Shown: positions 55,296 through 63,919, counted from the stretch's first letter. The stretch: DNA of 64,000 nucleotides from Myxococcales bacterium (GCA_029880325.1 JAOUOP010000021.1:1-64000); one strand, 5' to 3'. Numbers and translations: made by a program. Notes: generated by a model from the letters alone, not told the origin.

Positions 55296-55624
55296 GATGC
55301 AACGTACGAAGGGTAGGGCCGCAGAAGCTCGATCTTATGCGCAGTGAGCATATCACGCCAGCGCGCATTGGAGCTGCGGGCGGCATCCGACCTTTCCCGA
55401 CAAGAGGCACCAAAGGCCCGAGCCCATCGGGCCGAGTGCCAAGTATCCGCCACAGGCTTTCGCAATGTGGAGAAGTATTTCCCGGGCGGACTTCATGCGA
55501 GAGTTCAATAGCCAAGAAACGTCTGATAAACTCAATGTTCGAAGTTAGAGTTCTCACAATCCGTGCAATGCGTGGGATCGGTGGGAGCCGGGGGGGGGCA
55601 TCACCGTGACAACGCCACTGAGCC
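55296..55624. other. Divergent spacer between the activator gene and kinase B2
   Basis: 329 bases, AT-richer around 55500-55570 than the rest. TTCAAT-N17-TAAACT near 55505-55533 is a poor sigma70-like match pointing to kinase B2. No sigma54 site or GGAAC palindrome was found. No gene. Confidence 0.35.
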
Positions 55625-58600
55625 GTGACGATGGATGAGAGCAAGTCAATTTCCGACGAGATCACGCTCTCGCAGGCCGGCCAGCCCATCACGGGCGCCA
55701 GCATTCGTCCCGCCATTGCCGGCGAGCGGATCGCCCAGCGCTATCGTTTGCAGGCACCGATTGGGCAAGGTGGCCTGGGCTCGGTGCACCAAGCAGTCGA
55801 TGAAGGCAAAGGCGTCACCGTCGCGATCAAGTTGCTGCGCCTGCGTAAGGGCCAGAACTTCGTGCACGCACGCACGCTTCTGGAGCGCGAGTACCACACG
55901 CTGCGGGAACTGGCCCATCCGTCGATCATCGAGGTCTACGACTACGGCTTCGACATCGACGGTCGACCCTACTACACGATGGAGCTGCTTTCGGGGCAGG
56001 ACTTGCGCGAGTTGGCTCCCCTGCACTGGCGCGAGGTCTGTCGCCTGCTGATTCCGGTCGCATCCTCACTGGCGGTGCTGCACTCGCGCAAGCTGCTGCA
56101 CCGTGATGTCAGTGCACGCAATGTTCGCCGCACGGCAGACGGACAGGCCAAGTTGCTCGACTTCGGCTCCATGGGAAGCATCGGAGTCGCGAAGGAAGCC
56201 GTCGGCACGCCGCCGTACTTGGCTCCCGAGGCGGTTCATGGGCAGCCCCTGGACGCGCGTACCGACCTCTACGCCTTCGGCGCGCTCTTGTATTTGATGC
56301 TGACCGGTCGCCATGCTTTTCCGGCCAACCGCGTCGCGCAGCTACGCGACCGCTGGCGCAGCCCGCTGATGGATCCGCGTCGTCTGGCCCGCGACATGCC
56401 CGAGGCGCTCGCCGAGCTGGTGGTGGCCCTGCTTGCGCTCGATCCCGCTTCGCGTCCAACCAGTGCAGCCGAGGTGATGGTTCGGCTCGGGGCCATCGCC
56501 GGTCTACCGACGCAAGAGGATCCGGCGGTCTATCGCGCCTACCTCACGACGCCGCGGCTGGTCGCCCGCGAACAGCAGCTGCTGCGCGTACGCAGGTTGC
56601 TCCTGCGAGCGCGCCGGGGACGCGGGGGTGGACTCTACATCGAAGCCGCGTCGGGACTGGGTCGCTCGCGTATGCTGGATGCTTGCATGCTCGAAGCGCA
56701 GTTGGCCGGGGGCATCGCCGTGCGTGCTGACATGGGCAATGGCGGCGACGCGGACTTCTCCACCGTATTCGCGCTCGCAAGGCAGCTATGCGACGCCCTG
56801 CCCGATGCGCCGAGCCCTCCCGATCCGCCTGGGTCGCGGGCTGAGCCCGGTGCGCGCGCCGAGCTGCAGTCGGAGCTATTGGCCTGGCTTCTGCGGGTCA
56901 ACCGCGATCGCCTGCTGGTGCTCTTGGTCGACGACTACCACGGCATCGACGAGGCCTCCGCCGCCCTGATCGCCACCTTGACCGACCGCGCCGAGCTGCA
57001 CAATCTCGTGGTTGTCGTCACCGCCCAGGAGGCTGCAGCCCATACCAATGCGATGGCCTGGGAGGTCCTGACCCGTCGCGCGCGACCACTGCAGTTGCAG
57101 CCATTGTCTCGACCGCAGTGCGAGCGCCTGCTGACTTCGATCTTCGGGGAGGTGCCCCATGTACGGCTGCTGTCGGCGCGGCTGCACGGCGCTTCAAAGG
57201 GCAATCCGCGCACGCTGATGGAACTGACCGAGCAGCTGGTGGACGCCGGGCTCGTCCACTATGAAGCGGGCCACTGGGTGTTGCCCGACACGCTGGAAGA
57301 AATGACGCCCGACAGCGCGGTGCAGCGCGCCAGCGCCCAGGTTCGCGCGTTGTCGGCGCCGGCGCGCGATCTGGCGCACGCGCTTTCGCTGGCCCCCGAT
57401 CTCACATTTGACCTCGCTGAATGCTCGCGGCTGTGCGACGCGCGTGATGCCGAGCTCTTCGCGGCCATCGAGGAGCTACTCCGGGTGCGCATCATCGCAA
57501 GGCAGGGCGGCAGCCATCGACTGGCCCACAACGGCTATAGCGCCGTCTTGCTCTCTGGCGGTGAGGCCGGGCGCGGAGCGCAAAGGCGTCTGGCCGAGGT
57601 GCTGCGGACGCGCGCGAACCCGATGCGCGCCGCGGTGCACTGGATGTCTGCGGGTGAGGAACGCAAAGCGGTCGAGAGCTTACTCGAGGTGGCCGAACGC
57701 AGCTCGAGGGGGGGGCTCGAGGTGGCCGAGCTGGCTGTGGCGCTACGGTCCTCCGCGGTCGTTCGCAGCACACTTGACTCCGCGATCGAAGTCACCGACG
57801 ACGAGCGAGAAAAGTTATTCTTGCGGCTTTTGATCGTGGATCTCGGGGTGCATGCTGGACCTGAACTACTCCGTTCACATCTGCCAAAGCTGCTAGAACG
57901 ACTGGCACATGACTGCGGGTTGAGCGACTACTGCACGCTCGAGGGCGACGACCGTCTGCAGAGGTCACTGGCCGCCGCGCAGGCTCGCTTCGACGCCCAG
58001 GGCGATGACGCGGGTCTCGTCGCTCCCGCCGAGGCCATGCGGCTGCTTACGCGCGTCTGTCTCGCGTCGGCCCAGAGTTCGGTGCGTTGGTTCGACTACG
58101 AGATCATCAACATGGTTCCAAGCCTTCAGCCGCTGTCGGGCCTGTCGCCCGGTCTGTGGGTGGCCCAGCAGATGCTTGAAGCCAGCCGTCATGTGATCGC
58201 CGCTCGCTACGATGCTTCCTGCGAGTGCTACCGCAGGGCCCTCGAAAGGCTCTCGCAACCCGATCGCGCAGGTCTCGATGTGGCCGCACATACCGGCTTG
58301 GAGCTTTGGGCTCGCACGGGGTTGGGCTTGGTGATCGCGGGGTGGAGTGCACCGTCGGCGTTGATCCACGCCGACCATCTCGACGCCTCACCCCACGGGC
58401 GCGTGCTGGCCTGTCATATTCGCGCCCTCTACAACATGAGTCGCGGCGATAGCGAATCGGCTGAAGGCTGGGAGCGGCAGGCCGAGTTGCTGGAGATCCA
58501 GCGGGCGCCGACCGAACTTACGGCTCGGCGTCAGGTGCATCCCCAACTCATTTTCGGCGCCTACTCCGAAGACCTGATGGGCATCAAGCAAACCCTCGGG

Positions 58601-59641
58601 AGCGTTCGCGAGATGGCCCAGCAAGCGCCGGCCTGGCGGCCCATTTTGCGTTTTGCCGAGGCCTCCTACGACCACCTCCGTGGTGACCAGGAGAGCGCGC
58701 TCAAGTACTACGATGAAGCGCTCGAGCTGGCGCTACCGGGACGCCATCCGACCTGGCCCATGATCTGCGAGCGCAAGTTGTGGCTTCTGCTTGAGCTCGA
58801 TCGGCTCGAGGACGTGATCGCGCAGGGCGATGAGGCGCTGCGGCATTGTGATCGGGAGGGCATCGCGCGCTGGATGGTCAAACCCGTCGCCATCGCGCAC
58901 GCTCTGCGCGCCGAGCATGCGCAGGCCACCCAACTCGCCGACGAGGAAATCGCCCGCTGGGAAGACCTCGGGGGACGCGGCTTGCACATGGGTCGTGCCT
59001 ACGAGACTCGCGCACGAGTGGCGCTTTATGCCGATGACGGCGAGGGCTTTGGAAAATACGCGGCCCTGTGCGCGCAGCATTTCTTGTTCGGCGGTCATTC
59101 GCGCTTGCACCTGCGTTATGACCGCCTACTCGATGAGGCTCGCCGGCATGGACTGAAGGCGGAGCACCTCAACGGCAATGCGCAGGCCCAGGCCGAGCGC
59201 GCCAATATTCGCGCGAAGCTCGTGGGCTGCGGCGGGAGCGACGAGCGTACGCAGGTGGCGTTGAAGCTATTGCTCGAAGCCTCCGGACTGCGCCATGGCG
59301 TCCTGTATCGCGTGGACTCCGACTCCGTGAGGCAGCTGGCGGCCAATTGCAGTGTGCCGGCGGGCATGGTCGACTTCGTGCGGCTCTATGCGAAGCCGGA
59401 ACTCGAAGAAAGTACGACCCTGACGCAGCCCGAAGAGCCGGAGGTGTTCGAGGCAGAAGACGCAACTTTTCAGCCGGTCTTGCTCAGTGCCATCATTGAC
59501 GAAGAGTTGATTGTGGTCGGCGTCTTGATGTTGGCAAAGGAGGGCAACAGGGGGCGACAACTCTCGTCGGGTGTGCTGCATACCGTGGCGACGACCCTGG
59601 CCGAAGCGGGCGACTTCGCCTCGCTCAAGGCCGCGATCTGA
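55625..59641 (+). CDS. Giant kinase B2: kinase, ATPase-like, helical repeats, GAF-like end
   Basis: 1338 aa from GTG 55625; an ATG two codons later (55631) is as good, and neither has a clear ribosome site. Kinase: IGQGGLGSV (46-54), Lys69, catalytic loop HRDVSARN (159-166; only Lys-to-Ser differs from standard), DFG (179-181), GTPPYLAPEA. The ATPase-like domain has EAASGLGRS with Arg347 for the Walker A Lys; Walker B LLVLLVDDYHGID. Long helical repeats and a GAF-like C-terminus (ALKLLLEASGLRHGVLYRVDSDSV) follow. Close paralog of the 40961 gene. Module II. Confidence 0.88.
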   Translation: MTMDESKSISDEITLSQAGQPITGASIRPAIAGERIAQRYRLQAPIGQGGLGSVHQAVDEGKGVTVAIKLLRLRKGQNFVHARTLLEREYHTLRELAHPSIIEVYDYGFDIDGRPYYTMELLSGQDLRELAPLHWREVCRLLIPVASSLAVLHSRKLLHRDVSARNVRRTADGQAKLLDFGSMGSIGVAKEAVGTPPYLAPEAVHGQPLDARTDLYAFGALLYLMLTGRHAFPANRVAQLRDRWRSPLMDPRRLARDMPEALAELVVALLALDPASRPTSAAEVMVRLGAIAGLPTQEDPAVYRAYLTTPRLVAREQQLLRVRRLLLRARRGRGGGLYIEAASGLGRSRMLDACMLEAQLAGGIAVRADMGNGGDADFSTVFALARQLCDALPDAPSPPDPPGSRAEPGARAELQSELLAWLLRVNRDRLLVLLVDDYHGIDEASAALIATLTDRAELHNLVVVVTAQEAAAHTNAMAWEVLTRRARPLQLQPLSRPQCERLLTSIFGEVPHVRLLSARLHGASKGNPRTLMELTEQLVDAGLVHYEAGHWVLPDTLEEMTPDSAVQRASAQVRALSAPARDLAHALSLAPDLTFDLAECSRLCDARDAELFAAIEELLRVRIIARQGGSHRLAHNGYSAVLLSGGEAGRGAQRRLAEVLRTRANPMRAAVHWMSAGEERKAVESLLEVAERSSRGGLEVAELAVALRSSAVVRSTLDSAIEVTDDEREKLFLRLLIVDLGVHAGPELLRSHLPKLLERLAHDCGLSDYCTLEGDDRLQRSLAAAQARFDAQGDDAGLVAPAEAMRLLTRVCLASAQSSVRWFDYEIINMVPSLQPLSGLSPGLWVAQQMLEASRHVIAARYDASCECYRRALERLSQPDRAGLDVAAHTGLELWARTGLGLVIAGWSAPSALIHADHLDASPHGRVLACHIRALYNMSRGDSESAEGWERQAELLEIQRAPTELTARRQVHPQLIFGAYSEDLMGIKQTLGSVREMAQQAPAWRPILRFAEASYDHLRGDQESALKYYDEALELALPGRHPTWPMICERKLWLLLELDRLEDVIAQGDEALRHCDREGIARWMVKPVAIAHALRAEHAQATQLADEEIARWEDLGGRGLHMGRAYETRARVALYADDGEGFGKYAALCAQHFLFGGHSRLHLRYDRLLDEARRHGLKAEHLNGNAQAQAERANIRAKLVGCGGSDERTQVALKLLLEASGLRHGVLYRVDSDSVRQLAANCSVPAGMVDFVRLYAKPELEESTTLTQPEEPEVFEAEDATFQPVLLSAIIDEELIVVGVLMLAKEGNRGRQLSSGVLHTVATTLAEAGDFASLKAAI

Positions 59642-59657
59642 CGCGGCCATCTTGGCT

Positions 59658-61142
59658 TCAGCGACAGCCGCCATGCGCACCGCCTCCATTAAAGTCCTCC
59701 GTGGCCGCTCGTCTGGCGCCGCGCAATGCCCCGGCCACGGACTCGAGCAATTTGCCTGGCAAGAAGGGCTTGGCGAGATGAACCGTGTCTTCGGGTACGG
59801 GGTTTTGTTTGCAGTCGAGGGCGGCATTCGAGAGCAGGACCAGCCCTGCACCGTCTCGCAGACCGCGATGGGCCTGTGCCAGGGCGGTCGTCCAGCTGTC
59901 CTCGGACGCCACAAACAGGCCCGGCGACAGCGCCTCGACCCCCAGGATGTCCAGTGCGGTGGCTGCGTCTCCGATCGACAGGACCCTGTGCCCCTCGGCG
60001 CGTAGGATACCCACGATCAGTTTTCGCAGCAGCGGGTCGTGCTCGACAACCAGGGCCGTCACCCGGCGCGGTGCCGCGGTCGGGACGCCGCTGAGGGAGG
60101 GCGCGGTCGAAGCGGTCGGTCGGCCGTCCCCCTGGTAGAGGGGCCACTCGATCTCGAATTCGGTGCCGCGCTTCATCTCGCTCTGCAGCCGGATCGTGCC
60201 CCCGCTGTCGCCAACGATCTCGTGCACCGTCGCCAGGCCGAGCCCCGTGCCCACGCCCGGAGCCTTGGTCGTGAAAAACGGTTCGAAGACCCGCGCGCGG
60301 GTCTCTTCATCCATGCCCTCGCCATTGTCGCGCACCAAAAGCCGCACCCACGGGCGTTGCTTGGCGTCGTTGACCGTTGTGGTGGAGATACTGACGACCC
60401 CACCCGATGGCATGGCGTCGCGGGCATTGACCGCCAGGTTGAGCAGCACTTGTCCGAGCTGGACGGGGTCGATTTCGACCAGTTGCTCTTCTGCAGACAG
60501 CTCGAGCCTCAGTTGCACTTCACGCCCCAGCAGGGGGTCGACGATGCGCACCAGGTCCCGGATGGCCGCATTGACTTCCAGCGGAGTCGGCGTGGCCGGG
60601 CGGGTTTGAGCGAAGCTCAGAACCTGGCGGATCAGCGCCGAAGCCTGGTCGCTGGCGTCGACGATGGCCAAGCAGGCGTCCTGGTCGCGCTCGTTGCTGG
60701 CGCGTCGGCGAAGGACGTCGGCGTAGCCGCGAATCACGGTCAAGAGATTGTTGAAGTCGTGGCTGATGCCACCGAGCAGGCGCCCCAGGGCGCTGAGATT
60801 GCGCTCCCGTTGCGACGCTTCGAGCAGGCGGCGCCCGGCTTCGCCCACCTGCCTTTCAGTCTTGAACAGGGCTGCTGATCGAACCACCAGCGCGTAGCCG
60901 AGGAAGATCAGCGGGGCTGCGATCACGATGCGGACCCAGAAATGGGTCGTCTGGACCGTTTCCGAACCCGGGGAGGCGCCCAGCAGTACCCAGAGCACCG
61001 CGCTCGCGGTCAAGACCGCGAGCGCGGCATCCAGGCTGCGCGCGTACAGGGAAGTGCGCGCGTGCCAACCACGGCTCGACCGGGGTCGGTCGGAGCTGCT
61101 CCCGTTGTCGGCGGCCGATGGCCGTCGCTTCTCGTTCACCAC
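59658..61142 (-). CDS. Membrane histidine kinase with degenerate receiver domain
   Basis: About 494 aa from GTG 61142 (or GTG 61139). Two membrane helices (LAVLTASAVLWVLLG and VRIVIAAPLIFLGYALVV) with a very short periplasmic loop. The kinase core is complete: H box GGISHDFNNLLTVIRG (His phosphoacceptor), N box LNLAVNARDAM, G1 DNGEGMDEE, F box VFEPFFTT, G2 GTGLGLATVHEI. The C-terminal ~120 residues look like a receiver (TALVVEHDPLLRKLIVGILRAEG) but the phospho-Asp position reads PGLFVAS, so it is not a normal phosphoacceptor. The hydrophobic-only sensor suggests intramembrane sensing. A sigma54 promoter lies directly in front of the GTG. Confidence 0.9.
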   Translation of the reverse strand: MVNEKRRPSAADNGSSSDRPRSSRGWHARTSLYARSLDAALAVLTASAVLWVLLGASPGSETVQTTHFWVRIVIAAPLIFLGYALVVRSAALFKTERQVGEAGRRLLEASQRERNLSALGRLLGGISHDFNNLLTVIRGYADVLRRRASNERDQDACLAIVDASDQASALIRQVLSFAQTRPATPTPLEVNAAIRDLVRIVDPLLGREVQLRLELSAEEQLVEIDPVQLGQVLLNLAVNARDAMPSGGVVSISTTTVNDAKQRPWVRLLVRDNGEGMDEETRARVFEPFFTTKAPGVGTGLGLATVHEIVGDSGGTIRLQSEMKRGTEFEIEWPLYQGDGRPTASTAPSLSGVPTAAPRRVTALVVEHDPLLRKLIVGILRAEGHRVLSIGDAATALDILGVEALSPGLFVASEDSWTTALAQAHRGLRDGAGLVLLSNAALDCKQNPVPEDTVHLAKPFLPGKLLESVAGALRGARRAATEDFNGGGAHGGCR

Positions 61143-61155
61143 GGAACCGTAGCAA

Positions 61156-61171
61156 AGCAAGTGCCGTGCCA
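61156..61171 (-). promoter_or_regulatory. Sigma54 promoter of the histidine kinase gene
   Basis: On the minus strand TGGCACG-GCAC-TTGCT, a full consensus match. The predicted start is about 61145, only 3-6 bases before the GTG codons at 61142/61139, so the mRNA would be almost leaderless unless a later codon is used. A CGGAACCG half-site covers the predicted start (61142-61149). Confidence 0.8.
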
Positions 61172-61368
61172 GTTGGCGCGCGGCTGGGGACGGTTTCCGC
61201 GCCGAGTGCCCGGGGCGATTGCCGAAGGCTGCACCTGGGCGGCCGATGTTCTTGTAACTACAGGGATTTCTCGCGAACCAGTCAGAGCCGGAGGGGCTGA
61301 CGGCCCGGGCTTGACGGGGGCAAGCGGGCGACTTCTGCCGCTCCGGGGCCCCTGCTCGGCACCCAACG

Positions 61369-61396
61369 GGTTCCGCGCGGAACCGTTTTGGTTCCG
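61369..61396. promoter_or_regulatory. GGAACC-type palindromes (locus C)
   Basis: GGTTCCGCGCGGAACC (61369-61384) is a perfect 16-bp dyad; CGGAACC-N5-GGTTCCG (61378-61396) overlaps it. They lie 198-225 bp upstream of the -24 box at 61171 on the minus strand, far but acceptable for a sigma54 activator. Confidence 0.6.
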
Positions 61397-61421
61397 GTGG
61401 CGCGTCCGACGCGCTCCCGAA

Positions 61422-62021
61422 TCAGCCCTCGGGCGCCTCGACCACGATGGTGTCGGCGATCAGGTCGTGGACGCAGCGGGTTTCGTTGCCGAAGATCCAC
61501 AGGGAGTCGACCAGGCCGAAAAAGCCGCCGAGTATCGGCACCACGCCGATCAGCATCGGCACGCCGTTGCGCGCGAAGATGATGCGGGGGGTGCTGGCGC
61601 GGCTGCCGTCGGCGCGCACGACTTTCATCTTCATCAAGCGCTTGCCAATCGACTGGCCCCGGGTGTGCACGCCGCGGAGGTTGAGGCCGAGCACCGCTAC
61701 GGTGGTCAGGCCCCCCACGACCATCAACACCACCTCGAGCCCACCCAGTTCTTCAGACAGCACCGCTGCCATTGCGGCCGTGTACATCGGAACCGTGACC
61801 AGGATGCTGTCGATGATGGCCGCGCCCAGGCGTCTGCCGGGCGTGGACTTCACCGGCAGCGTGGAGACACAGGCCCCGCAGAAGCTCTGCCCCGCCACTT
61901 CGTGGCTACAGGCCTGGCAGGCGTAGCTTCCGCAGCGGGCGCAAAGCGAGCCGGCCAACGTTTCGGGATGGGCGGCGCAGCGCGCGCCCTCCGGCAGTGA
62001 ATTCGCAAGAACTTCGGTCAT
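61422..62021 (-). CDS. RDD-family membrane protein with zinc-ribbon-like N-terminus
   Basis: 200 aa from ATG 62021. The N-terminus carries a B-box-like Cys/His cluster (CAAHPETLAGSLCARCGSYACQACSHEV ... CGAC) that could bind zinc. The RDD domain follows: PGRRLGAAIIDSILVTVPMY (with the Arg-Asp/Asp signature), GQSIGKRLMKMKVV, and two or three membrane helices (MLIGVVPILGGFFGLVDSLWIF), ending VHDLIADTIVV. RDD proteins are small membrane proteins of mostly unknown transport function. No operon partner. Confidence 0.88.
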   Translation of the reverse strand: MTEVLANSLPEGARCAAHPETLAGSLCARCGSYACQACSHEVAGQSFCGACVSTLPVKSTPGRRLGAAIIDSILVTVPMYTAAMAAVLSEELGGLEVVLMVVGGLTTVAVLGLNLRGVHTRGQSIGKRLMKMKVVRADGSRASTPRIIFARNGVPMLIGVVPILGGFFGLVDSLWIFGNETRCVHDLIADTIVVEAPEG

Positions 62022-62297
62022 CGAATGTCCGCGCGACCCCGCGCCCTCCACTAAGTATCGTCATGGTCCGTAGCGATTGCAAGCGCCCCGGGCAGCCGCT
62101 GGACCCCGGGTCCGTGCCGGGCAGCTGGCCTTTCCGGCCGGCGAGCGGGCCCAGGGGCGGCGTGCGGCCGCCGGGATGAGCCAAGGCGCGCCGACTTGCG
62201 CGGGCGACCCGATCGCGCTACGCCCCCTGCCCTTGCCGATCGCCCAGCGAGCCGAAGTCTCTCGTTCGCTGCTTTGCACGGCTGATTCGGGGCCAAG
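62022..62297. other. Spacer before the helicase gene
   Basis: 276 bases. One frame is open across it but ends exactly where the helicase frame has its first possible codon (62299). No promoter identified. Confidence 0.3.
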
Positions 62298-63869
62298 CTG
62301 ACCCAACCAGATCCCTTCGCGGGCATCGATACCCGCATTTGCAACGCGCTGCGCCGGCGCGGCTTCGAGGCGCTCACCCCTGTGCAGCAGGCGGTGCTCG
62401 AGCAGGACTGCGCCGGCCGCGACCTTCGCGTGTCGTCGACCACCGGCTCGGGCAAGACCGTCGCCCTGGGGCTCGTCTTCGCAGAGGACCTGATGAAGAT
62501 AGCGGACGGCGGCCCATCGGCCCCCCCTGTAGATCCCCCTGGTCCCCCCGCTGCAGACCCCCTCGTAGACCCCCCTGGGGGCCGCGCCGGCCCCGGTCCG
62601 CGCGCCCTGGTGATCACGCCCACGCGGGAGCTTGCCAACCAGGTGCGCGACGAGCTGGACTGGCTCTACCGCGACGTGCGCGGGCTCGAAGTGCAGGCGG
62701 TGACCGGCGGCACCTCGGTGATGCAGGAGCGGCGCAACCTGGCACGCGATCCGATGGTGCTGGTCGGCACGCCCGGCCGCCTGGTCGACCACATGGGCAG
62801 CGGTGCCCTGTGCCTGCACCGGCTGCGGCACGTGATCCTGGACGAGGCCGACCAGATGCTCGACCTGGGCTTCCGCGACGAGCTCGACACCATCGTGGCG
62901 GCGCTGCCCGAGAGCCGCAGCGCGCACCTGGTCTCGGCCACCTTCCCGCGGCAGGTGGCCAGGCTCGCCGACAGCTTCCAGCGCGACGCGCTGCGAGTCG
63001 AGGGCTCCACGCCCGGCGAAGCCAACCCGGACATCGAGCACATCGTCCATGTGGTGCACGCAGACCAGCGCTACGGCGCCATCGTCAACACGCTCCTGCT
63101 CTGCCCCGAGGCCCGCTGCCTGCTGTTCGTACGCCGGCGCCGGGACGCATCCGAAGTCGCCGAGATGCTCGCCAGCGACGGCTTCGCGGCGCTTCCGCTC
63201 AGCGGCGAGCTGCCCCAGGCCCAGCGCACCCGCACGCTCAACGCCTTTCGCAATGGCACCATCGCCGTGCTGGTCGCTACGGATGTGGCCGCCCGCGGCA
63301 TCGACGTGCCCGACGTGCCGCTGGTGATCCACGGCGACCTGCCGGAGGACGGCGAGTGTCTCACCCACCGCAGCGGGCGCACCGGCCGGGCCGGCCGCAG
63401 CGGCCGCAGCATCCTGCTTTCGCCACCGGGCGCCGTGCGTCGGGTGCAGTGGTTGCTAGAGAGCGCCAAGGTGGAGGCCAAGTGGGGGCCGGTTCCGACG
63501 CCCCATCAGATCCGTCGGGCCGCTGCCCGCGAGCTGCGCCGCGAGCTGCACGAGCGCCTCGACTCGCAGTCACCGCCGCCAGCGCAGCTGGAATACGCCC
63601 AGCGCCTGCTCGAGCAGCGCGATGCGGCCCAGGTGGTGGCAACGCTGCTGGAACAGGCGCAGCCCAGGCTCTCGCGTGAACCCTTCGATGTGACGCCGCT
63701 GCGCGCCCGCTTCGATGAGCGCCGCGAGGAGCGCCGCGACGAGCGACAGGCACGCAAACCACAGCGCAAGCCCCCTGCGGGACGCCGCCCCCCCAAGCCC
63801 AAGCCCAAGCCCAAGCCCCCGCCCAAGCGCGGTCAGCGCGGCCCGCGGCCGGTCGCGGGCAGGGCCTGA
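62298..63869 (+). CDS. DEAD-box RNA helicase with non-standard start
   Basis: The Q-motif region (FAGIDTRICNALRRRGFEALTPVQQAVLEQD) is in frame from about base 62318, yet no ATG, GTG or TTG precedes it: upstream is an in-frame TGA (62283-62285) and the only near-start is CTG at 62298. A GTG at 62382 would cut away the Q motif. With CTG the protein is 523 aa. Motif I is STTGSGKT, Ia PTRELA, Ib TPGRL, II DEAD, III SAT, V TDVAARGIDVP, VI HRSGRTGRAG. A ~30-residue Pro-rich insert sits between motifs I and Ia, and the tail is Lys/Pro/Arg-rich (KPKPKPKP). An ATP-dependent RNA helicase, perhaps with a disordered RNA-binding end. Confidence 0.85.
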   Translation: MTQPDPFAGIDTRICNALRRRGFEALTPVQQAVLEQDCAGRDLRVSSTTGSGKTVALGLVFAEDLMKIADGGPSAPPVDPPGPPAADPLVDPPGGRAGPGPRALVITPTRELANQVRDELDWLYRDVRGLEVQAVTGGTSVMQERRNLARDPMVLVGTPGRLVDHMGSGALCLHRLRHVILDEADQMLDLGFRDELDTIVAALPESRSAHLVSATFPRQVARLADSFQRDALRVEGSTPGEANPDIEHIVHVVHADQRYGAIVNTLLLCPEARCLLFVRRRRDASEVAEMLASDGFAALPLSGELPQAQRTRTLNAFRNGTIAVLVATDVAARGIDVPDVPLVIHGDLPEDGECLTHRSGRTGRAGRSGRSILLSPPGAVRRVQWLLESAKVEAKWGPVPTPHQIRRAAARELRRELHERLDSQSPPPAQLEYAQRLLEQRDAAQVVATLLEQAQPRLSREPFDVTPLRARFDERREERRDERQARKPQRKPPAGRRPPKPKPKPKPPPKRGQRGPRPVAGRA

Positions 63870-63919
63870 AGTCAGCGCGGCTTGCACGGGGGGCCCTCGC
63901 GTTCGGCGGCGGTCTTTGA

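Larger units (their letters stand above)
61143..61421. other. Regulatory spacer upstream of the histidine kinase
   Basis: 279 bases holding the kinase promoter (61156-61171) and the GGAACC palindromes at 61369-61396. No gene. It lies downstream of the RDD-protein gene, which ends at 61422. Confidence 0.5.
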
